Below, piece by piece: positions 7,261 to 17,408 of a stretch of 64,000 nucleotides of DNA. Within the stretch, counting starts at the first letter, position 1. Every line of letters starts with the position of its first letter. The DNA is taken from contig NZ_KN046818.1 of assembly GCF_000742135.1 (NCBI RefSeq), forward strand, positions 2,524,600 through 2,588,599, given 5' to 3'. The notes beneath the pieces were generated by a model. That model made no database searches, was not told the origin of the DNA, and saw nothing but the letters and a program-made list of their open reading frames with translations. The DNA comes from Klebsiella pneumoniae. Its GTDB lineage: Bacteria; Pseudomonadota; Gammaproteobacteria; Enterobacterales; Enterobacteriaceae. The translations under genes and the position numbers were made by a program.

Positions 7261-8670
7261 TCACATGGCGGCCACGGTATAATCCTCAAGGCCATACATC
7301 GACATGTCCTTGCCGTAGCCTGACAGCTTCTGGCCACCGTGCGGCATTTCGCTGACCAGCATAAAGTGGGTATTGACCCAGGTGCAGCCGTACTGCAGCC
7401 TGGCGCTAAGACGATGGGCGCGACCGACATCTTTCGTCCATACCGAGGAGGCCAGACCATACTGAGAGTCATTCGCCCAGCTCAGGGCCTGCGCTTCATC
7501 GCTGAAAGGCGTCACGCTGACTACCGGACCAAACACTTCGCGCTGGACAATAGCGTCTTCCTGCCGGGCGCCGGCGAGCAGCGTCGGCTGGAAGTAATAG
7601 CCCGCGCCGTCAGCCCGACTGCCGCCGGTGACCACCTTAATGTGCGGCAGCGCCCTTGCGGCTTCCACCGCCGCGCTAACGCGCTCAAGATGGGCCAGCG
7701 AGCTCAGCGGACCCAGTTCGGTGGCAGCGTCCTCCGGCGCCCCCATTTTCAGGCTGGCCACCGCCGCCCCAAGTTTCTCCACCAGCTGGTCATAGATACC
7801 CTGCTGGGCGTAGATCCGGCAGGCGGCCGTGCAGTCCTGGCCGGCGTTGTAAAAACCGAAGGTCCGCACCCCATCCACCACCGCATCGATGTCCGCATCG
7901 TCAAAAACGATCACTGGCGCCTTACCGCCCAGCTCCATGTGGGTGCGTTTAATCGACGAGGCGGTATGGCCAATGATATGGGCTCCGGTGGCAATCGATC
8001 CGGTCAGGGAGACCATTCGCACTTTAACGTGGGCGGTCAAGGGGTCGCCCACCGTTTTACCGCGGCCAAACAGCACGTTGATAACCCCCTCCGGGAAGAT
8101 ATCTTTTGCCAGCTCCGCCAGCTTCAGCGCCGTCAGCGGGGTGATCTCCGAGGGTTTTATCACTACGCAGTTGCCCGCCGCCAGCGCCGGGGCCAGCTTC
8201 CAGGCCGCCATCATCAGCGGATAGTTCCACGGCGCGATGGAGGCCACCACGCCCACCGGATCGCGGCGGATCATTGAGGTATGCCCTTCGAGATACTCTC
8301 CGGCCGCCATCCCCGGCAGGCAGCGAGCGGCGCCGGCGAAGAAGCGGAAGACGTCGGCGATGGCCGGCATTTCATCATTAATCACGCAGTGCAGCGGCTT
8401 GCCGCAGTTCAGCGACTCCAGCTGCGCCAGGGTTTCAGCCTGCGCCGAGATGGCGTCCGCCAGCTTCAGGAGACATTCCGCACGCGTCTTCGGCGTCGTC
8501 TGACTCCAGGCATCGAATGCCCGGTCCGCCGCCTCAACGGCGGCATCGACCTGGGCCGCTGTCGCTTCGGCAATCTCCAGGATCACTTCGCCGGTTGCAG
8601 GGTTATATACCGGAACCTTCTCGCCTTCACCTGCCACTAACTTACCGTTTATCAATAGGTTGTGTTGCAT
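7261..8670 (-). CDS. patD: Gamma-aminobutyraldehyde dehydrogenase PatD
   Basis: Oxidises 4-aminobutanal to GABA with NAD in putrescine breakdown. Close to E. coli PatD (YdcW) along its length, except that the extreme C terminus is shorter here (ends DYTVAAM). Motifs are [28 protein letters not shown] with the base Glu, and the catalytic Cys in [13 protein letters not shown]. The frame opens at 8688, but ATG 8670 has AGGA at the right distance and begins the E. coli-like [12 protein letters not shown]. It is the last gene of the ydcS-T-U-V-patD operon, which links polyamine uptake with degradation. Confidence 0.95.
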   Translation of the reverse strand: MQHNLLINGKLVAGEGEKVPVYNPATGEVILEIAEATAAQVDAAVEAADRAFDAWSQTTPKTRAECLLKLADAISAQAETLAQLESLNCGKPLHCVINDEMPAIADVFRFFAGAARCLPGMAAGEYLEGHTSMIRRDPVGVVASIAPWNYPLMMAAWKLAPALAAGNCVVIKPSEITPLTALKLAELAKDIFPEGVINVLFGRGKTVGDPLTAHVKVRMVSLTGSIATGAHIIGHTASSIKRTHMELGGKAPVIVFDDADIDAVVDGVRTFGFYNAGQDCTAACRIYAQQGIYDQLVEKLGAAVASLKMGAPEDAATELGPLSSLAHLERVSAAVEAARALPHIKVVTGGSRADGAGYYFQPTLLAGARQEDAIVQREVFGPVVSVTPFSDEAQALSWANDSQYGLASSVWTKDVGRAHRLSARLQYGCTWVNTHFMLVSEMPHGGQKLSGYGKDMSMYGLEDYTVAAM

Positions 8671-8692
8671 AGCATTATCCTGTTTCATGGTT

Positions 8693-9499
8693 TTATTTCC
8701 CGTTTCCGGCGTCGTTATCGCCGTCGCGGGTGAGCCACCAGGCCCCTAAGATTGGTATCATCGTTACCAGCATCACCAACAGCGCGACAACGTTGGTGAC
8801 GGGCACATCTCGCGGCCGCCCCAGCTGATTCAGCAACCACAGCGGCAAGGTGCGTTCATGCCCCGCGGTAAAAGTGGTAACGATAATTTCATCAAACGAC
8901 AGAGCGAATGCCAGCATTCCCCCCGCCAGCAGCGCCGACCCCAGATTGGGCAGCACTACGTAACGAAAGGTCTGCCAACCGGTAGCGCCTAAATCCATCG
9001 AGGCTTCCACCATACTCCACGAAGTCCGGCGGAAGCGGGCGATGACGTTGTTAAACACCACCACCACGCAGAAGGTCGCGTGCCCCACCACGATCGTCAG
9101 CAGGCCAGGCTCAAGGCCGACCGCTTTGAACGCCGTCAGGAGTGCCAGGCCGGTAATGATCCCCGGCAGGGCGATAGGCAGCAGCAGCAGTAGCGACACC
9201 GCATTTTTGCCAAAAAAGGCGCTGCGCCACAGGGCTCCTGCAGCCAGCGTGCCAAGCACTAAGGCAATGGCGGTCGACAGGGCCGCGATCTTAAGTGACA
9301 GTGTCACTGCCTGCAGAATGTCGCTGCGCCCGGCCGCCTCGCTGAACCAGCGCAGCGTCAGCCCCTGCGGCGGAAAGCTAAAGGCTGCATCTTCCGTATT
9401 AAAAGCATAGATGGCGATAATCAGCAGCGGAAAGTGGAGGAATATCACCCCGCCCCAGGTCGCCAGTCGCAGATACCAGGGCGCGCGTTCAGAGTGCAT
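8693..9499 (-). CDS. ydcV: ABC transporter permease YdcV
   Basis: 268-residue inner-membrane permease, PotC-type, nearly identical in layout to E. coli YdcV. It has six hydrophobic segments. The EAA loop that docks the ATPase is [19 protein letters not shown] near residue 168. It overlaps ydcU by 11 bp and leaves about 22 bp to patD, consistent with one transcript. With YdcS, YdcT and YdcU it makes an importer predicted to carry polyamine-like substrates. Confidence 0.93.
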   Translation of the reverse strand: MHSERAPWYLRLATWGGVIFLHFPLLIIAIYAFNTEDAAFSFPPQGLTLRWFSEAAGRSDILQAVTLSLKIAALSTAIALVLGTLAAGALWRSAFFGKNAVSLLLLLPIALPGIITGLALLTAFKAVGLEPGLLTIVVGHATFCVVVVFNNVIARFRRTSWSMVEASMDLGATGWQTFRYVVLPNLGSALLAGGMLAFALSFDEIIVTTFTAGHERTLPLWLLNQLGRPRDVPVTNVVALLVMLVTMIPILGAWWLTRDGDNDAGNGK

Positions 9500-10418
9500 C
9501 GAAGGCTCCCAGACGTTTCACGAACGCCAGATAGAGGGCAATCAAGACGATAGGCACCAGGGTAAACGCCGCCGCCATCGGCATATTGCCGATCGCCCCC
9601 TGCTGCGAGTAAACCATATTGCCGATAAAGTATCCCGGCGGGCCCACCAGCTGCGGCACGATAAAGTCGCCTAGCGTCAGCGAAAAGGTGAAGATCGACC
9701 CAGCGGCGATGCCGGGAATGGCCAGCGGCAGCACCACGTAGCGAAAGGTCTGCCGCGGGGCCGCGCCGAGATCGGCCGAGGCCTGTAGCAACGATCCCGG
9801 AATACGCTCCAGCGCCGCCTGCACCGGCAGGATCATAAACGGCAGCCAGATGTAGACGAACACCAGAAAGCGTCCAAGGCCGGAGGTGGACAAGGTATTG
9901 CCGCCGACCGCCGGGACGCTCAACAGCGCGTTCAGCGCCCCCTCCAGTCCAAGATGACCGAGGAACCACTGCGCCACGCCATCTTTCGCCAGCAGCAGCA
10001 CCCACGCATAGGCTTTGACGATATAGCTGGCCCACATTGGCAGCATGACCGCGATATAAAAGAAGGCCTTCATTTTGCCGCTGGTGTAGCGCGCCATATA
10101 CCAGGCCATCGGCAGCGCCAGCAGCGCGCTGGCCAGCGTGACGCACAGCGCCATCACCAGGGTCCGCACAATAATGTCGTAGTTGGCAGGGTTGAACAGC
10201 GCCCGCAGGTTAGCCAGCGTGAAGTCGCTGGTCACCGACATGGTGAAGTCGTCAAAGGTATAAATGCTCTGCCACAGCAGGGTCAGCAGCGATCCCAGAT
10301 AGACGATGCCAAACCACATCAGCGGCCCGAGCAGCAGTAAAAACAGGGCCAGCGCCGGTCGGCGCCAGAAGATCCCCGATATGCGCCCGGTCTGCGCAGG
10401 AATTATTGCCATGGTCAT
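9489..10418 (-). CDS. ydcU: ABC transporter permease YdcU
   Basis: 309-residue PotB-type permease, close to E. coli YdcU. After a cytoplasmic N terminus, hydrophobic segments run from about residue 22. The EAA docking loop is [21 protein letters not shown] second in-frame ATG two codons in (MAII) could also serve as the start. It sits one base after ydcT and overlaps ydcV, which shows tight operon coupling. Confidence 0.93.
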   Translation of the reverse strand: MTMAIIPAQTGRISGIFWRRPALALFLLLLGPLMWFGIVYLGSLLTLLWQSIYTFDDFTMSVTSDFTLANLRALFNPANYDIIVRTLVMALCVTLASALLALPMAWYMARYTSGKMKAFFYIAVMLPMWASYIVKAYAWVLLLAKDGVAQWFLGHLGLEGALNALLSVPAVGGNTLSTSGLGRFLVFVYIWLPFMILPVQAALERIPGSLLQASADLGAAPRQTFRYVVLPLAIPGIAAGSIFTFSLTLGDFIVPQLVGPPGYFIGNMVYSQQGAIGNMPMAAAFTLVPIVLIALYLAFVKRLGAFDAL

Positions 10419-10419
10419 C

Positions 10420-11433
10420 TCAGCCTCCGCTTTCCAGCGGGGTCATCGCCGAGCGCGACCATGACGCCTGTACTATTTGCCCGGTTCGCGGAACGCTGGC
10501 CGCCGCCGCGCCATCGATGTTGGCCTGGCTGACCAGCAGTTTGTCGCCATCCGCGAGGCGGAGCTCGATCCGCGTCGCCGCCCCCTGATACTGCACCGCC
10601 TGCACCACACCCTGCACCTGCACCTCGCCGCCGCCCTGCAGGCGAACATGCTCCGGACGCAGCGACCAGCTGCCCGCCATCCCGCACAATCGTCGGGCCG
10701 CCTCGGCTGCAAAAACGTTGGCGGTGCCGACAAAACCGGCCACAAACGCGGTCCTGGGATGCAGATAGAGATCCTGCAGGGCATCCACCTGCTCAATGCG
10801 CCCGTTGTTAAACACCGCCACGCGATCCGACATCGACAGCGCTTCGCTCTGGTCGTGGGTCACGAAGATGAAGGTGATCCCCAGCGACTGCTGCAGCTTT
10901 TTCAACTCCACCTGCATCTGCTCGCGTAGTTTCAAATCCAGAGCGCCCAGCGGCTCATCGAGCAGCAGCACCCGCGGCTGGTTCACCAGCGCCCGGGCAA
11001 TCGCGACCCGCTGCCGCTGGCCGCCGGAGAGCTGGGAGGGCTTGCGATGATGAGCATAGCCAAGGGCCACCTTCTCCAGCGCCTCCTGGGCGCGGGCATG
11101 GCGCGCTTTCTTCGCCATGCCTTTGACCATCAGGCCGTACGCGACGTTGTCAAGGATCGACATGTGGGGAAATAGCGCGTAGTCCTGGAACACGGTATTC
11201 ACATCCCGCTGCCAGGGCGGCAGTTCGCTGGCCGGCTGACCAAAGATATGGATGGTTCCGCCGGAGAGCTGCTCAAAACCGGCAATCAGCCGCAGGCAGG
11301 TGGTTTTACCCGAGCCGGACGGACCCAGCATCGAGAAAAATTCTCCATCGCGTATGCCAATGCTAACCCCATCCACCGCCCGCACATCGCCATACAGGCG
11401 CGATACATTCTGGAACTCGACCGCGTACGTCAT
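10420..11433 (-). CDS. ydcT: ABC transporter ATP-binding protein YdcT
   Basis: 337-residue ATPase of the PotA type. Walker A is GPSGSGKTT (about residues 39-47), the signature is LSGGQRQRVAIARAL, Walker B is RVLLLDEPLGALD, and the H-loop His is in IFVTHDQSEA. The C-terminal third is a TOBE-type regulatory domain containing WSLRPEHV. It powers the YdcUV permease with YdcS. It starts 16 bp after the ydcS stop. Confidence 0.94.
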   Translation of the reverse strand: MTYAVEFQNVSRLYGDVRAVDGVSIGIRDGEFFSMLGPSGSGKTTCLRLIAGFEQLSGGTIHIFGQPASELPPWQRDVNTVFQDYALFPHMSILDNVAYGLMVKGMAKKARHARAQEALEKVALGYAHHRKPSQLSGGQRQRVAIARALVNQPRVLLLDEPLGALDLKLREQMQVELKKLQQSLGITFIFVTHDQSEALSMSDRVAVFNNGRIEQVDALQDLYLHPRTAFVAGFVGTANVFAAEAARRLCGMAGSWSLRPEHVRLQGGGEVQVQGVVQAVQYQGAATRIELRLADGDKLLVSQANIDGAAAASVPRTGQIVQASWSRSAMTPLESGG

Positions 11434-11449
11434 TGTTTGCCTCCGATCC

Positions 11450-12595
11450 TTAGCGGCCGCCCATTATCGCAATATAGTCCTGAGTCCAGCGGCTATAGGG
11501 CACGTATTTCCCGCCTTCCGCAACCGGCGTTTTCCAGAAGTGAATGCGGTTAAACTGCTCATAGCCGTTGGTCTCACAGCCTTTATCACCGAGCAGCGCG
11601 CTGGCTTTACAGCCCTCAGGCACCACCGGCAGCGAACCGAACCAGGCCGCCACATCGCCCTGCACCTTCGGCGTGAGCGACCAGTTCATCCATTTATAGG
11701 CGCAGACCGGGTGCTTCGCCTCGCTGTGCAGCATGGTGGTATCCGCCCAGCCGGTTACCCCCTCCTTCGGGAACACGGTGGCGACCGGCTGGCCTTCCGC
11801 CTTCAGGCCGTTGGCTTGATAGGGCCACGAACTGGAGGCGGCTACCCCTTCGTTTTTGAAGTCGTTCATCTGTACGGTGGCGTCATGCCAGTAGCGATGG
11901 ATCAGCGGTTGCTGGTCGCGCAGGACTTTCAGCACCGCGTTGTACTGGGTTTCGGTCAGTTGATAGGGGTCTTCGATCCCCAGCTGCGGCTGGGTGGCTT
12001 TGACAAACAGCGCGGCGTCGGCGATATAGATCGGGCCATCATAGGCCTGCACCCGCCCCTGGTTGGTTTTACCATCCGGTAGATCCTGCTTGACGAACAC
12101 CACGCGCCAGCTGTCCGGCGGCGTCGGGAATACGCGGGTGTTGTACATCAGCAGGTTCGGCCCCCACTGATACGGCGTGCCATAGACTTTACCGCCGACG
12201 TTAAACCACGCCCCCTTCGCAATACGCGGATCAAGGGAGCCCCAGCCGGCAATCAGCGCCGTGTTGATCGGCTGCACGCGTTTGCCCATGATCAGGCGCA
12301 GCGAAGCATCACCCGAGGCGGTGACCAGATCGTAGCCGCCTTTGGCCATCAGACTGACCATCTCGTCAGAGGTGGCAGCGGTTTTGACATTAACCTGGCA
12401 ACCGGTGTCCTTTTCGAACTGACTCACCCAGTCGTACTGTTTGTCGGTCTGCCCGCGTTCGATATATCCCGGCCAGGCAATAATATCGAGCCGCCCTTCC
12501 GGTTTATCCAGCGAGGTGAGCGGCTCTGCCGCCTGAACGGTCAAACAAGCCATACCCAGCACATAAAGGCTGCAACGGGCAATTTTTTTGCTCAT
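11450..12595 (-). CDS. ydcS: Periplasmic binding protein YdcS
   Basis: 381 residues, same length as E. coli YdcS, with a signal peptide (residues 1-22, ending VQAAE). PotD-like features include LDIIAWPGYIERG and YGTPYQWGPNLLMYN. In E. coli the protein is also reported to have poly-3-hydroxybutyrate-related activity and a role in DNA uptake; that is literature and cannot be seen here. It is first in the operon, with 304 bp of non-coding sequence upstream. Confidence 0.95.
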   Translation of the reverse strand: MSKKIARCSLYVLGMACLTVQAAEPLTSLDKPEGRLDIIAWPGYIERGQTDKQYDWVSQFEKDTGCQVNVKTAATSDEMVSLMAKGGYDLVTASGDASLRLIMGKRVQPINTALIAGWGSLDPRIAKGAWFNVGGKVYGTPYQWGPNLLMYNTRVFPTPPDSWRVVFVKQDLPDGKTNQGRVQAYDGPIYIADAALFVKATQPQLGIEDPYQLTETQYNAVLKVLRDQQPLIHRYWHDATVQMNDFKNEGVAASSSWPYQANGLKAEGQPVATVFPKEGVTGWADTTMLHSEAKHPVCAYKWMNWSLTPKVQGDVAAWFGSLPVVPEGCKASALLGDKGCETNGYEQFNRIHFWKTPVAEGGKYVPYSRWTQDYIAIMGGR

Positions 12596-12899
12596 CAGGT
12601 GTTACTCCTGTCACAAAGGAATTAGCGGCAGCCGTGCCGTAAAAATATCTCCTGAAATAAGGGTAGTCAGCGGATTAACGCCCCCAGGGGAATTTATTCA
12701 GGTTGTGACCCGGGACGCATTACGTAAAAATCGCCAACACAAGCAGGACTTTATGGATTATAGACAACGAGTTAGGGAATGAGGAGGGGTATGCATATTT
12801 CCTATGGTGAGCGCCGGTAAAATAATGACCGGCCTCGATAAAAATCCTCTTTCGCTTATTTTCGCAGAATGTTTATGATGAGAAAAATAAACGACAGGG
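12596..12899. promoter_or_regulatory. Intergenic region carrying the ydcS operon promoter
   Basis: 304 bp between the end of ydcR and ydcS, both on the minus strand. No gene is supported here; a 64-codon plus-strand frame lacks family resemblance. The operon promoter must lie here, and in E. coli ydcS is RpoS-dependent, but I cannot place a -10 with confidence. Confidence 0.5.
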
Positions 12900-14312
12900 T
12901 CAGGCAAGCTGTTCGCGAATAAGCTCCCCCAGGCGCTTCACCCCCTGCTCTTCGCGTTCCCCCCAGCCCCAGGCGGTATTAAAACGGAAAAACGAGGTCC
13001 AGCTGTCGGAGGTGGAGAACATTTTCCCTGGGGCAATGCTGATGTGCGACGCCAGCGCCCGGGCGCTAAGTGCGCTAGCGTCGGCCCCTTCCGGTAGTTC
13101 GATCCACAGAAAGTAGCCGCTGTCGCTGTGGTGGACGATGACCTCCGGCGGCAGATGGCGCAGCAGCGCCTGCCAGGCCTGCTGTTTACGCTCCGCCAGC
13201 TGACGACGTAGACGGCGCAGGTGGGCGTCATAGCGCTTGGTGGACAGGTAATCCACCAGGGCTAACTGCATCGGCGAACTGGTGGAAAGCGTACTCATCA
13301 GCTGGAGCTGCTGGATCCGCCGCGCCTGTTTGCCGGCCGCCACCCAGCCGATACGAAAGCCGGGTACCAGACATTTTGAGAACGAGCTGCAGTGCAGCGT
13401 CATCTCCTGGCGATCCCAGAACTTAGCCGGTAACGGCTTTTCGCGGCCAAAATAGAGCTCGCTGTAGACATCATCTTCGATCAACATCACGTTATAGCGC
13501 GCCAGCAGCGCCACCAGCGCCGCTTTTTTTTCAGCGCTGAGTGTGAAGCCGAGCGGATTCTGGCCGTTGGTCATCAGCCAGCAGGCCTTCACCGGATAGT
13601 TTTGCAGGGCCGCCTCCAGCGCCGTCAGATCAATGCCTTCCCTGACGTCAGTGGCCACCGACAATGCTTTCAAACGCAGCCTCTCCAGCGCCTGCAGGGC
13701 GCCGTAGAAGCAGGGGTTTTCCACCACCACCCAGTCTCCCGGCTCGGTCACCGCCTGCAGGCTGAGGTTAAGCGCCTCCAGCGCCCCGGCGGTGATGACG
13801 ATCTCGTCCGGCGAGACGTTCATCCCCTGCAGGGCATAGCGACGGGCAATGGCATGCCGAAGTTCTGCATTGCCCGGCGGCAGATTCTCAATGACGCTCA
13901 TGGCGGTGGCGGTTTTACTCACCTGCGCCAGCGAGCGGTTGAGCTGCTGCAGCGGGAAGAGACGCGGGTCCGGAAAGGCCGAGGCAAAGGGCAGCATCGA
14001 CGCCTGGCGGCTGGCCTGGAGCACCTCAAAGATATAGGTATTGATATCGACGGCTTCATCGCGAGTGACCTGGGCAGGCGGCGCCGGCTGGCGGAGCTTC
14101 ACCGGCTGGGGGGCAACATAATAACCCGACTGCGGACGGGCGACGATGCGCCCCTGGCTTTCCAGCAGCTGATAGGCATGGCTGACGGTCATAAAGCTCA
14201 TGCCGCTGCTGATCACCTGCTCGCGCAGCGACGGCAGCCGATCGCCAGGCAACCAGACGCCAAGGGCGATCTGCTCGGTCAGTTGCTGCGCTAACTGTTG
14301 ATACTTTTTCAT
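12900..14312 (-). CDS. ydcR: MocR-type transcriptional regulator YdcR
   Basis: 470 residues: an N-terminal GntR winged helix (about 1-70, MKKYQQLAQQLTEQI...PSLREQVISSGMSFMTVSHAYQ) fused to a fold-type-I aminotransferase-like domain. The PLP-binding Lys is in HCSSFSKCLVPGFRIGW. Closely matches E. coli YdcR. The frame opens at 14348, but ATG 14312 gives the E. coli N terminus. It probably senses an amine or PLP adduct and controls ydcSTUV-patD, though the target is inference. TAACTGTTATAT-like elements lie upstream at 14352-14392. Confidence 0.93.
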   Translation of the reverse strand: MKKYQQLAQQLTEQIALGVWLPGDRLPSLREQVISSGMSFMTVSHAYQLLESQGRIVARPQSGYYVAPQPVKLRQPAPPAQVTRDEAVDINTYIFEVLQASRQASMLPFASAFPDPRLFPLQQLNRSLAQVSKTATAMSVIENLPPGNAELRHAIARRYALQGMNVSPDEIVITAGALEALNLSLQAVTEPGDWVVVENPCFYGALQALERLRLKALSVATDVREGIDLTALEAALQNYPVKACWLMTNGQNPLGFTLSAEKKAALVALLARYNVMLIEDDVYSELYFGREKPLPAKFWDRQEMTLHCSSFSKCLVPGFRIGWVAAGKQARRIQQLQLMSTLSTSSPMQLALVDYLSTKRYDAHLRRLRRQLAERKQQAWQALLRHLPPEVIVHHSDSGYFLWIELPEGADASALSARALASHISIAPGKMFSTSDSWTSFFRFNTAWGWGEREEQGVKRLGELIREQLA

Positions 14313-14432
14313 TGCGGCCGTCCCCGTACGATAACGTCCCATTATCATATATCAGTTATAAAAAAATCATAGTTTCCTGTAACTGTTATATCTGCAGCGG
14401 CGGCCGCGTCGCCGTGATAGCACGGGATGGGT

Positions 14433-14531
14433 TTAAAATATCACCACCCAGAATAGCGAGATTAAAACAAACCAGAAGATAATCATTACGCCAAGCGTAA
14501 TGCACAGACTCTGTAATCCTTTTTCAGACAT
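14433..14531 (-). CDS. Small membrane protein, 32 residues
   Basis: Open frame MSEKGLQSLCITLGVMIIFW and onward to VVIF. It has a short polar N terminus and one long hydrophobic helix. AAGGGA sits about eight bases before the ATG, a good ribosome site. It lies between ydcR and the oxidase operon, on the ydcR strand. No family is recognised. CydX-like proteins are similar in size, but this one is on the opposite strand to the oxidase. Confidence 0.6.
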   Translation of the reverse strand: MSEKGLQSLCITLGVMIIFWFVLISLFWVVIF

Positions 14532-14999
14532 TGGCATTCCCTTTTATTTATTCCCGAGCTCATACAGTACAAATTAGCCGCGGAGCCGACAATTTATTAT
14601 TATTTAATTTACGATTAACCGGCTCAGCGTTTTTACTTATTCTCATACTAATGAGTGACAATAAATCATAGTAAAAATCCGTGGCGGATTTCGTAAGCCA
14701 AAATATGAGCTACGGCGGGTGGTAAGGATATATTATGCCGACCAGGTGACTACGCCATACCGGCGGCAGGGCCGCGTAGCCAGCCGTTAGCAATAATATG
14801 ACAGACAGCGGAATAGACGCCTAATCACCTTCCGCAGGGATTAATCAAGGTTGCGCAAGGATATTTTCTCGCCTTGGCAACAGCTGAAAAATCATAACAG
14901 CGGCCAACTGTTATGATAAAAAATGGCGTGACTGCCTCTGCCCCTCAGTCGTCACTCCACCTAAAATTGCGCTGAATCAATTTTGTTGTGGAGTCCTGC
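14532..14999. promoter_or_regulatory. Oxidase operon upstream region with inverted repeat
   Basis: 468 bp without a supported gene. It holds a perfect inverted repeat ATCATAACAG / CTGTTATGAT (14891-14900 and 14908-14917, 7-bp spacer), 83 bp before the subunit I start, which is a good operator candidate. AACTGTTAT within it (14906-14914) also occurs at 14381-14389 upstream of ydcR. GGAG at 14990-14993 is the ribosome site of the oxidase gene. Confidence 0.5.
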
Positions 15000-16472
15000 A
15001 TGTTCGGTCTTGATGCATTCCATCTGGCGCGAGTTCAATTCGCTTTTACGGTCTCATTTCATATTATCTTCCCCGCCATTACCATCGGACTGGCCAGCTA
15101 TCTGGCGGTGCTCGAAGGCTTATGGCTAAAAACAAAAAATCCCGTCTGGCGCTCGCTGTACCATTTCTGGTCGAAGATTTTCGCCGTCAACTTCGGTATG
15201 GGGGTCGTTTCCGGGCTGGTGATGGCCTACCAGTTCGGCACCAACTGGAGCGGTTTCTCACAGTTTGCAGGCAGCATAACCGGCCCTCTGCTGACCTATG
15301 AAGTCCTGACGGCATTTTTTCTGGAAGCGGGCTTCCTCGGGGTGATGCTTTTCGGCTGGAACCGCGTTGGGCCGGGGCTGCACTTTTTCGCCACCTGCAT
15401 GGTGGCGCTGGGTACTATCATCTCCACCTTCTGGATCCTCGCCTCTAACAGCTGGATGCAGACCCCGCAGGGGTTTGAGATCGTTGATGGCCAAGTCGTG
15501 CCCGTCGACTGGCTGGCGGTGATCTTTAATCCGTCGTTCCCCTACCGATTATTGCATATGACAGTAGCGGCGTTTCTCAGTAGCGCGCTGTTTGTCGGCG
15601 CCTCGGCGGCCTGGCATCTGCTGCGCGGCAATCAGTCGCCGGCGATCCGTAAGATGTTCTCGATGGCGCTATGGATGACGCTGCTGGTCGCCCCCGTCCA
15701 GGCGCTGATCGGCGATATGCATGGCCTGAATACCCTGCAGCACCAGCCGGCGAAAATCGCCGCCATTGAGGGGCACTGGGAAAATCCGCCGGGTGAGCCA
15801 ACGCCGTTGCTGCTGTTTGGCTGGCCCGATATGGACCAGGAGCGCACCCGCTACGGGCTTGAGATACCGGCCCTGGGCAGTCTGATCCTCACCCACAGTC
15901 TTGATAAACAGGTGCCGGCGTTGAAAGAGTTCGCTCCTGAGGAGCGCCCGAATTCTACTGTGGTGTTCTGGTCATTTCGCCTGATGGCCGGGCTGGGCAT
16001 GTTGATGCTGCTGCTGGGCGTGCTGGCCCTGTGGCTGCGTCGCGGCGACCGGCTATACCACTCGCGGCCGTTTCTGCGTTTTGCCCTGTGGATGGGGCCA
16101 TCCGGCCTGATCGCTATTCTCGCCGGCTGGGTGACCACCGAGGTGGGCCGCCAACCCTGGGTGGTGTATGGCGTTCAGCGCACCGCCGATGCCGTTTCCG
16201 CTCATGGCGATCTGCATATGTCGGTCAGTTTATTGACCTTTATCGTAGTGTACAGCGCCGTCTTCGGCGTCGGCTACAGCTATATGCTGCGCCTGATCCG
16301 CAAGGGGCCGCAGGAGATGCTCCCGGCGACAACCGGTACGCCCGCCCGCTGTCCGCCGCCACTGAAGGTTATCTGCAGAAGGAGTCCCGCTAATGGGTAT
16401 CGAATTATCGGTGATCTGGTTCGTGATTATCGTCTTTGCCACGCTGATGTACATCGTCATGGATGGCTTTGA
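15000..16472 (+). CDS. cioA: Cytochrome bd-type (CIO) quinol oxidase subunit I, C-terminal frameshift
   Basis: Membrane quinol oxidase subunit of the short-Q-loop cyanide-insensitive class. It starts MFGLDAFHLARVQFAFTVSFH with the haem-ligand His region, keeps the GWVTTEVGRQPW motif, and has only a short loop where E. coli CydA has a long Q-loop. ATG 15000 follows GGAG. Near the end the frame shifts: the plus-one reading gives ARPLSAATEGYLQKESR and a stop at 16391-16393 that overlaps the subunit II ATG, the normal arrangement. Here the frame instead reads into unrelated sequence to 16472. Restoring a third GCCC at 16340-16347 would give 465 residues. The catalytic core is intact. Confidence 0.85.
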   Translation: MFGLDAFHLARVQFAFTVSFHIIFPAITIGLASYLAVLEGLWLKTKNPVWRSLYHFWSKIFAVNFGMGVVSGLVMAYQFGTNWSGFSQFAGSITGPLLTYEVLTAFFLEAGFLGVMLFGWNRVGPGLHFFATCMVALGTIISTFWILASNSWMQTPQGFEIVDGQVVPVDWLAVIFNPSFPYRLLHMTVAAFLSSALFVGASAAWHLLRGNQSPAIRKMFSMALWMTLLVAPVQALIGDMHGLNTLQHQPAKIAAIEGHWENPPGEPTPLLLFGWPDMDQERTRYGLEIPALGSLILTHSLDKQVPALKEFAPEERPNSTVVFWSFRLMAGLGMLMLLLGVLALWLRRGDRLYHSRPFLRFALWMGPSGLIAILAGWVTTEVGRQPWVVYGVQRTADAVSAHGDLHMSVSLLTFIVVYSAVFGVGYSYMLRLIRKGPQEMLPATTGTPARCPPPLKVICRRSPANGYRIIGDLVRDYRLCHADVHRHGWL

Positions 16473-17408
16473 TCTGGGCATCGGCCTGCTGTTCAGCACG
16501 GTGCGGGGCGGCGGGGATCGCGACGTAATGGTCAACAGCGTCGCGCCGGTATGGTATGGGATGGCAATGAAACCTGGCTGGTGCTCGGCGGCGCCGGCCT
16601 GTTTGGCGCCTTTCCCCTCGCCTACGCGGTGATCATCGACGCCCTGTCGATCCCCCTGACCCTGATGCTGATCGGCCTGATTTTTCGCGGCGTCGCCTTT
16701 GAGTTTCGCTTCCAGGCTACGCCGTCGCACCGGCCATTCTGGGATCGCGCCTTTTTTGGCGGCTCCCTGCTGGCAACCTTCAGCCAGGGCGTGGTGGTCG
16801 GGTCGGTGATCAACGGTTTCACCGTCAGCGGTCGCGCCTTCAGCGGCGGCATGTTTGACTGGCTGACCCCGTTCAGCCTGTTCTGCGGACTCGGACTATG
16901 CGTGGCCTATGCGCTGCTCGGCGCCACCTGGCTGGTGATGAAAAGTGAAGGCGCGCTGCAGCAGAGAATGCGCAGCGCATCGCGGCAGTTGCTGAGTGCC
17001 CTGCTGGCGGTGTTTGCCGTCATCAGCCTGTGGACTCCGCTGGCGCACCCGGCGATTGCTGCCCGCTGGTTCAGCCTGCCGAATCTCTATTTCCTGCTGC
17101 CGGTGCCGCTGCTGGTGATCCTCGTTAGCGGCTGGCTGTGGCGCACGCTGCATCAGCGCGACCGCCATGTTTCGCCCTTCACGCTGACGCTGGGCCTGGT
17201 CTTTCTCGGCTTCAGCGGACTGGGGATCAGCATCTGGCCGCATATTATCCCGCCGGCCATCACGCTGTGGCAGGCTGCCGCTCCCCCGCAAAGCCAGGGC
17301 TTTATGCTGGTGGGCGCCCTGCTGATTATTCCGGTCATTCTTGGCTACACCTGCTGGAGCTATTACGTGTTCCGCGGCAAAGTTCAGCCTGGGGAGGGAT
17401 ATCACTGA
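16393..17408 (+). pseudogene. cioB: Cytochrome bd-type (CIO) oxidase subunit II, frameshifted by a 5-bp duplication
   Basis: The first 55 codons encode a normal subunit II N terminus (MGIELSVIWFVIIVFATLMY, then MDGFDLGIG). At 16549-16558 GTATG is present twice in tandem, which breaks the invariant PVWDGNETWLV motif: the original frame ends at 16632, while the correct continuation (WDGNETWLVLGGAGLFGAFPL) runs in another frame to 17408. Removing one GTATG gives 336 residues, the usual family length. As it stands the oxidase lacks a complete subunit II, so the complex is probably non-functional unless this is an assembly error. Confidence 0.85.

Noticed and set aside
16551-17408. Separate gene starting at the internal ATG 16551
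   Set aside because: Its translation begins inside the PVWDGNETW motif of oxidase subunit II, so it is the frameshifted remainder of that gene and not a new gene.
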